Shown one piece after another: positions 60,985-64,000 of a stretch of DNA of 64,000 nucleotides. Position 1 is the first letter of the stretch. Each line of letters opens with the position of its first letter. The notes beneath the pieces are model-generated. The model did no database searches. It was not told the origin of the DNA and saw nothing but the letters and a program-made list of their open reading frames with translations. Source of the DNA: Persicaria tinctoria (lineage: Eukaryota; Streptophyta; Magnoliopsida; Caryophyllales; Polygonaceae); NCBI GenBank assembly GCA_037127255.1, contig JBANSL010000012.1, positions 23,198,615 to 23,262,614 of the forward strand. Direction: 5' to 3'. The position numbers and the translations under genes were made by a program.

Positions 60985-61167
60985 CTGAACGAGAATCGCC
61001 CGTTCTTGCGAGGTGTGGCAATTGGTTCCGGGGCCAACATCAAAGGAGACAGAGGCACCGGAGGACTTTGGGAGCCGGAGATCGGGGGTGAGATCGTAAT
61101 CGCAACCAATAGCCGCCACGACCTTCTCAACCGCCGTTTGGGCGTTCATCATGCCAGACAGAGACAT
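60985..61167 (-). other. Candidate first exon of the interrupted gene, weakly CAD1/MACPF-like
   Basis: The minus strand encodes MSLSGMMNAQTAVEKVVAAI, then GCDYDLTPDLRLPK, 61 codons ending at a good GTGAGT donor. The AIGCDYDLTPDLRL stretch resembles the N-terminus of plant MACPF proteins of the CAD1/NSL1 group (IGxGYDxxxDLRLKYCKG), but the following residues do not. A pyrimidine-rich leader lies upstream (61170-61300). The plus-strand frame at 61151-61378 is its shadow. Confidence 0.35.
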
Positions 61168-62650
61168 TGGTCGAGATGATGACAAATTAAGGATGAAAAA
61201 GGAGGATGGTTCAAAGGAGCATGCCGGAGATGTAAAGGAGAGGAGCAAAGAGGATAATAACCTGGCAGCGAAGGAGAAAGGAAAGGACGAGCCAGAGAAA
61301 AAGCCATGGAGGCTATCAAAAGGTCAAAAGCGATGGAGATTGGAGAGAGTGAACGGAAAAGAGAAGACACAGACCTAATTAATTTTCAAAGGTTGTTAAC
61401 ACGCCTAATAAAAAATTTAGAGAGGTCAAACACCTAATTAAATCTTAAAAAGGGTCTAAATCACCAAATTCCCCCAATATTCAAAGGTTGAAACTAATCA
61501 AAAAAATATTTATTTTTTGCAGGTTGATCAGAAAAACACGTACTGGGACCGTGTTTTATTCATAAACCTGGAAAGAGAATTGACGCTTGCGAGGGAAATT
61601 GAAATTTACAAAAGAAATGCTTACCTGGGACTAGAAACGTGGTCTCAAATCGTGTTTCTAGTGTGGACTTGGGACCCACCAGCAGAAGTTGCTAACTGGG
61701 ATGGGGTCGCGTTTCTCTGTTCATTTTCAAAAGAAAAAAAAGATAGTCAAAGGATAACAAATGAGGTTGGTGGAATTTACACATAAAATGCAGAGTAGGG
61801 CAGCGTTTTTAGTGTACAAAACCCTAGACAAACCGCCCTCCTTCTCCAACTTCATCTTCTTCGTTCATGTGACTTCAGTTCGACGTTTTTTTTTTCAAAG
61901 GCCGACCACCCATCCTTCATCCTCCCCTCCTCGTGTAATCATCCTTCATCTTCCAAATCATTAAGACTTTTGACATCTGTTGCTCGTTTCTCCGCTAGTT
62001 CGAGGTGAGTTTTTTTTAACGAATGTGAATGAGGGGTTGATTGTTGAAATTTTGTGATATTTGTATGGATTTTTTTATTGTTGATTAGTGATTATTACAG
62101 AGCCGAAATTGTGTGATAGTTGTAGATCCGATCCAAAATTGTGATTGAGTTAATCCAAAATTTTGATAGTTGTATTTGATGATAGTTGTATGTTTTGATA
62201 ATTGATCCAAAATTTTGATATTTTTATGTTTTTTTAACGAATATAGGTAAGTGATTATTATAGATCCGGAATTGTGTGATGTTTATCATATATCAAAGAT
62301 TGTATATGATTATTAGAGGAGAATATATTTTAGGTGTCATGAAATAATAGAAGAGTAGATTTTGATTGTGTATATATACTTGAAAGATTGTATTATATAA
62401 TAGTAGAATAGATTGAGAAAAGATTACTGATTGCATAAAATAATAGTAGAATAGATTCTATATAGGAAAAAAAATTATATAAATTTAGAATTGAATTAGG
62501 GTAAAAATAAAGATAGTAGAAGAGCAGTTAAAAGATTTTGATTGCTAAAGGATGGTAGGATAAGTACTTTTGAATTGTATAAATACAAAATTAAAATTCA
62601 GAATTTCATTCAGCCATTATGAACAAATTATGTTTTGTCTTAGGGTACAA
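61168..62650. other. Intergenic stretch, nothing further recognised
   Basis: It includes the presumed leader of the minus-strand candidate exon and, from about 61980, AT-rich sequence with loose repeats (TTGATAGTTGTA, GATCCAAAATTTTGATA). No gene is supported, although part may be the 5' leader of the plant-mobile-domain gene. Confidence 0.5.
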
Positions 62651-63270
62651 ATGGCAATGCAAGTGAATCCCGGTCCGCTGGTGAATGAGGTGCTCCATAG
62701 AGACAACATCTTCATAGGTCAACAGATGTCTGGAATCGCGAAGAATATGTAAGTACATGTTGTTATCACGCTTAAAATTACATGAAACGGTACAAACAGA
62801 TCAGAAACTAATGTTTGTCAGTGTTATATTTGTAGACGAATGGTGTGATCATACACAGACTACACATGCGTAAGATTGGGCTAGATCTAGCTCCAGACCA
62901 GATAGTGATGCAATACATAAAGGTCGCAGGATTCGAATGCATCTACAAGCTTGGGTTTGGGTTCGAGCTAGACAACGAGTTAATCACGATGTTGATAGAG
63001 AGAAGACCTAAGACCCACACCTTCCACTTCAACGAAGGGGAGGCCACAATCACACTCCAAGATGTTTCAGTTATATTGGGGCTACGTGTTGACGGTCTTG
63101 CAGTTACTGGAAGTGGATGCTACGATTGGTCAACCGTTGCTGAAACACTCCCTGGGAAAAGACCCCCACCAAATCAGATACGGGGTTCGTCGGTGAATAT
63201 GGCTTGGCTAGGACAACTACCGGTGCCCTTACCAGAAGATTGGCCAACCATTGCTGAATCACTCTTTGTG
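62651..63270 (+). pseudogene. Plant mobile domain (MAIN-like) gene segment
   Basis: Exon 1 (62651-62748) encodes MAMQVNPGPLVNEVLHRDN. Exon 2 (62836-63270) encodes VAGFECIYKLGFGFELDNEL, then RRPKTHTFHFNEGEATITLQ, DVSVILGLRVDGLAVTG and MAWLGQLPVPLPEDWP. These are the hallmarks of the plant mobile domain shared by MAIN/MAIL proteins and some MULE- and gypsy-derived proteins. The exon 1 donor (GTAAGT, phase 2) and the exon 2 acceptor (TTTGTAG) do not keep the frame in this model, so the locus is either frameshifted or spliced differently. The frame ends at GTG|GTAAGC, a good donor, but later exons are not found before the LTR-like repeat at 63.5 kb, so the gene is truncated here or continues beyond. 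Confidence 0.6.
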
Positions 63271-63489
63271 GTAAGCTGGTAGTCCAGCCTACCATGTCTT
63301 TCACCTTATGATCGTGGAATATGTATTTAACATTGGATTTCAAGTATCGAATGCATATCCTATGATGTGCACTCGGTGCACTCCATCTGGGCAGCGCCTA
63401 TATGGTTTTCAAGATGCCAACATGTCTGTCTGAAATAACACATAATCCGAGTCTCAAAGTGACGTGTCTCCCTATAGAATTGTTGTGAG
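63271..63489. other. Short spacer before the LTR-like repeat
   Basis: No feature is recognised. It would be intron or 3' flank of the plant-mobile-domain segment. Confidence 0.4.
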
Positions 63490-64000
63490 CCTAATTTGTC
63501 ATGTTTTACAATTACTTTTATATCGATTTCTACATACATTGCATGCATTTGGGTTAGAATAATACAGAACCTGTGTATTTTACACTTATTTGCATTATAT
63601 GGAGGTCTACACAAGTTTTGGTTATATTTCGCAGAAATCGGATGCACTTTGGAGCTTAAAGGAAACTCATGGAGAAGCTAAAAATGGTGCAGCTGAAGAA
63701 AACACCATTTTTCACCATTCATCATTCTGAGTCAAGTTCTGATGTCTTCATGAGAGTTGTAGCCCTCGGAAAGAGCTTTCCAACGCATGGTCATATGCGT
63801 CAATCTGACAAACGAGGACTCGGGAAAGTGCGTTTCAAGAACAGAGCAGAAAGCTGAAGCCAAGTGTACTCGATATCGAGTACATCTTACTCGATATCGA
63901 CCAACTTTGTCGAGCAGACCTGGTCGAGTAGAGCTGATCGAGGACACTGAGTCAGAGACAACCCGACTCCCGGAACCCTACTCGATCCCGAGTACCCTTT
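63490..64000 (+). mobile_element. Second copy of the TCGATATCGA LTR-like family, cut by the window end
   Basis: From about 63490 the sequence matches 21410-22000 in order and orientation: GGTTAGAATAATACA, CACTTTGGAGCTTAAAGGAAA, ATGGTGCAGCTG, CATTCATCATTCTGA, AGCTTTCCAACGCAT and GACAAACGAGGACTCGG. It then enters a TCGATATCGA cluster (63880-63990). It continues past the window. Confidence 0.75.

Noticed and set aside
61151..61378. Lys/Glu-rich plus-strand frame
   Set aside because: It is the complement of a pyrimidine-rich leader of the minus-strand candidate exon. Composition alone does not support a gene.

Overview
This window is nuclear DNA from a flowering plant, most likely a eudicot. It carries spliced genes with GT-AG introns (a plastid FtsH-like AAA protein, a phytocyanin, ankyrin/PGG proteins) in a sea of plant-type transposable elements: L1-type LINEs with gag-like/CCHC, endonuclease, RT and RNase H segments, a Ty1/copia element primed by initiator tRNA-Met, Stowaway MITEs, hAT-like and Mutator-like elements, a Helitron and TRIM-like LTRs. 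Nothing bacterial is present: no operons, CRISPR or rRNA.

Layout. 1-10.8 kb: a decayed LINE (LINE-1), + strand, split inside its RNase H domain by a young, gag-less copia element (6442-10585, - strand) that itself contains a TRIM-like LTR segment. 11.1-18.5 kb is the only clearly functional gene island: FTSHI2 (11 exons, 873 aa, Zn-protease motif lost) and an early-nodulin-like phytocyanin (2 exons). 19-23 kb: a hAT-like non-autonomous element, an unrecognised decayed Lys-rich reading frame, and a gypsy-type LTR-like block full of the palindrome TCGATATCGA. 23.2-27.8 kb: LINE-2 (+) with a 370-bp tandem duplication of its RNase H region. 28-37 kb: an Arg/Glu-rich reading frame with an internal repeat, 5'-truncated LINE-3 (-), a ~132-bp palindrome-bearing tandem array, an expanded (TA)n inside a segmental duplication, a Mutator transposase fragment, a Stowaway MITE abutting a long-TIR foldback element, and a TRIM-like LTR with duplicated primer binding site. 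38-44.4 kb: two tandem ACD6/ITN1-type ankyrin-PGG genes, each broken by different lesions. 45-48.5 kb: a Pack-MULE-like element and low-complexity DNA around fragments that may come from a plant-mobile-domain gene. 49.1-60.5 kb: full-length LINE-4 (+), with an 11-bp target-site duplication, interrupted by a Stowaway MITE and by a 5.05-kb Helitron carrying a helicase remnant and captured host exons. 62.6-63.3 kb: a plant-mobile-domain (MAIN-like) gene segment; 63.5 kb to the end: a second copy of the TCGATATCGA LTR-like family.

The main result is stratigraphy. Insertion junctions can be read to the base: the LINE-4 frame is exactly rejoined when the Helitron is taken out between A and T, the LINE-4 ORF1 frame is rejoined when the MITE is taken out at TA, and LINE-1 RNase H continues on both sides of the copia element. 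Besides FTSHI2 and the phytocyanin, no intact host gene can be claimed with confidence.
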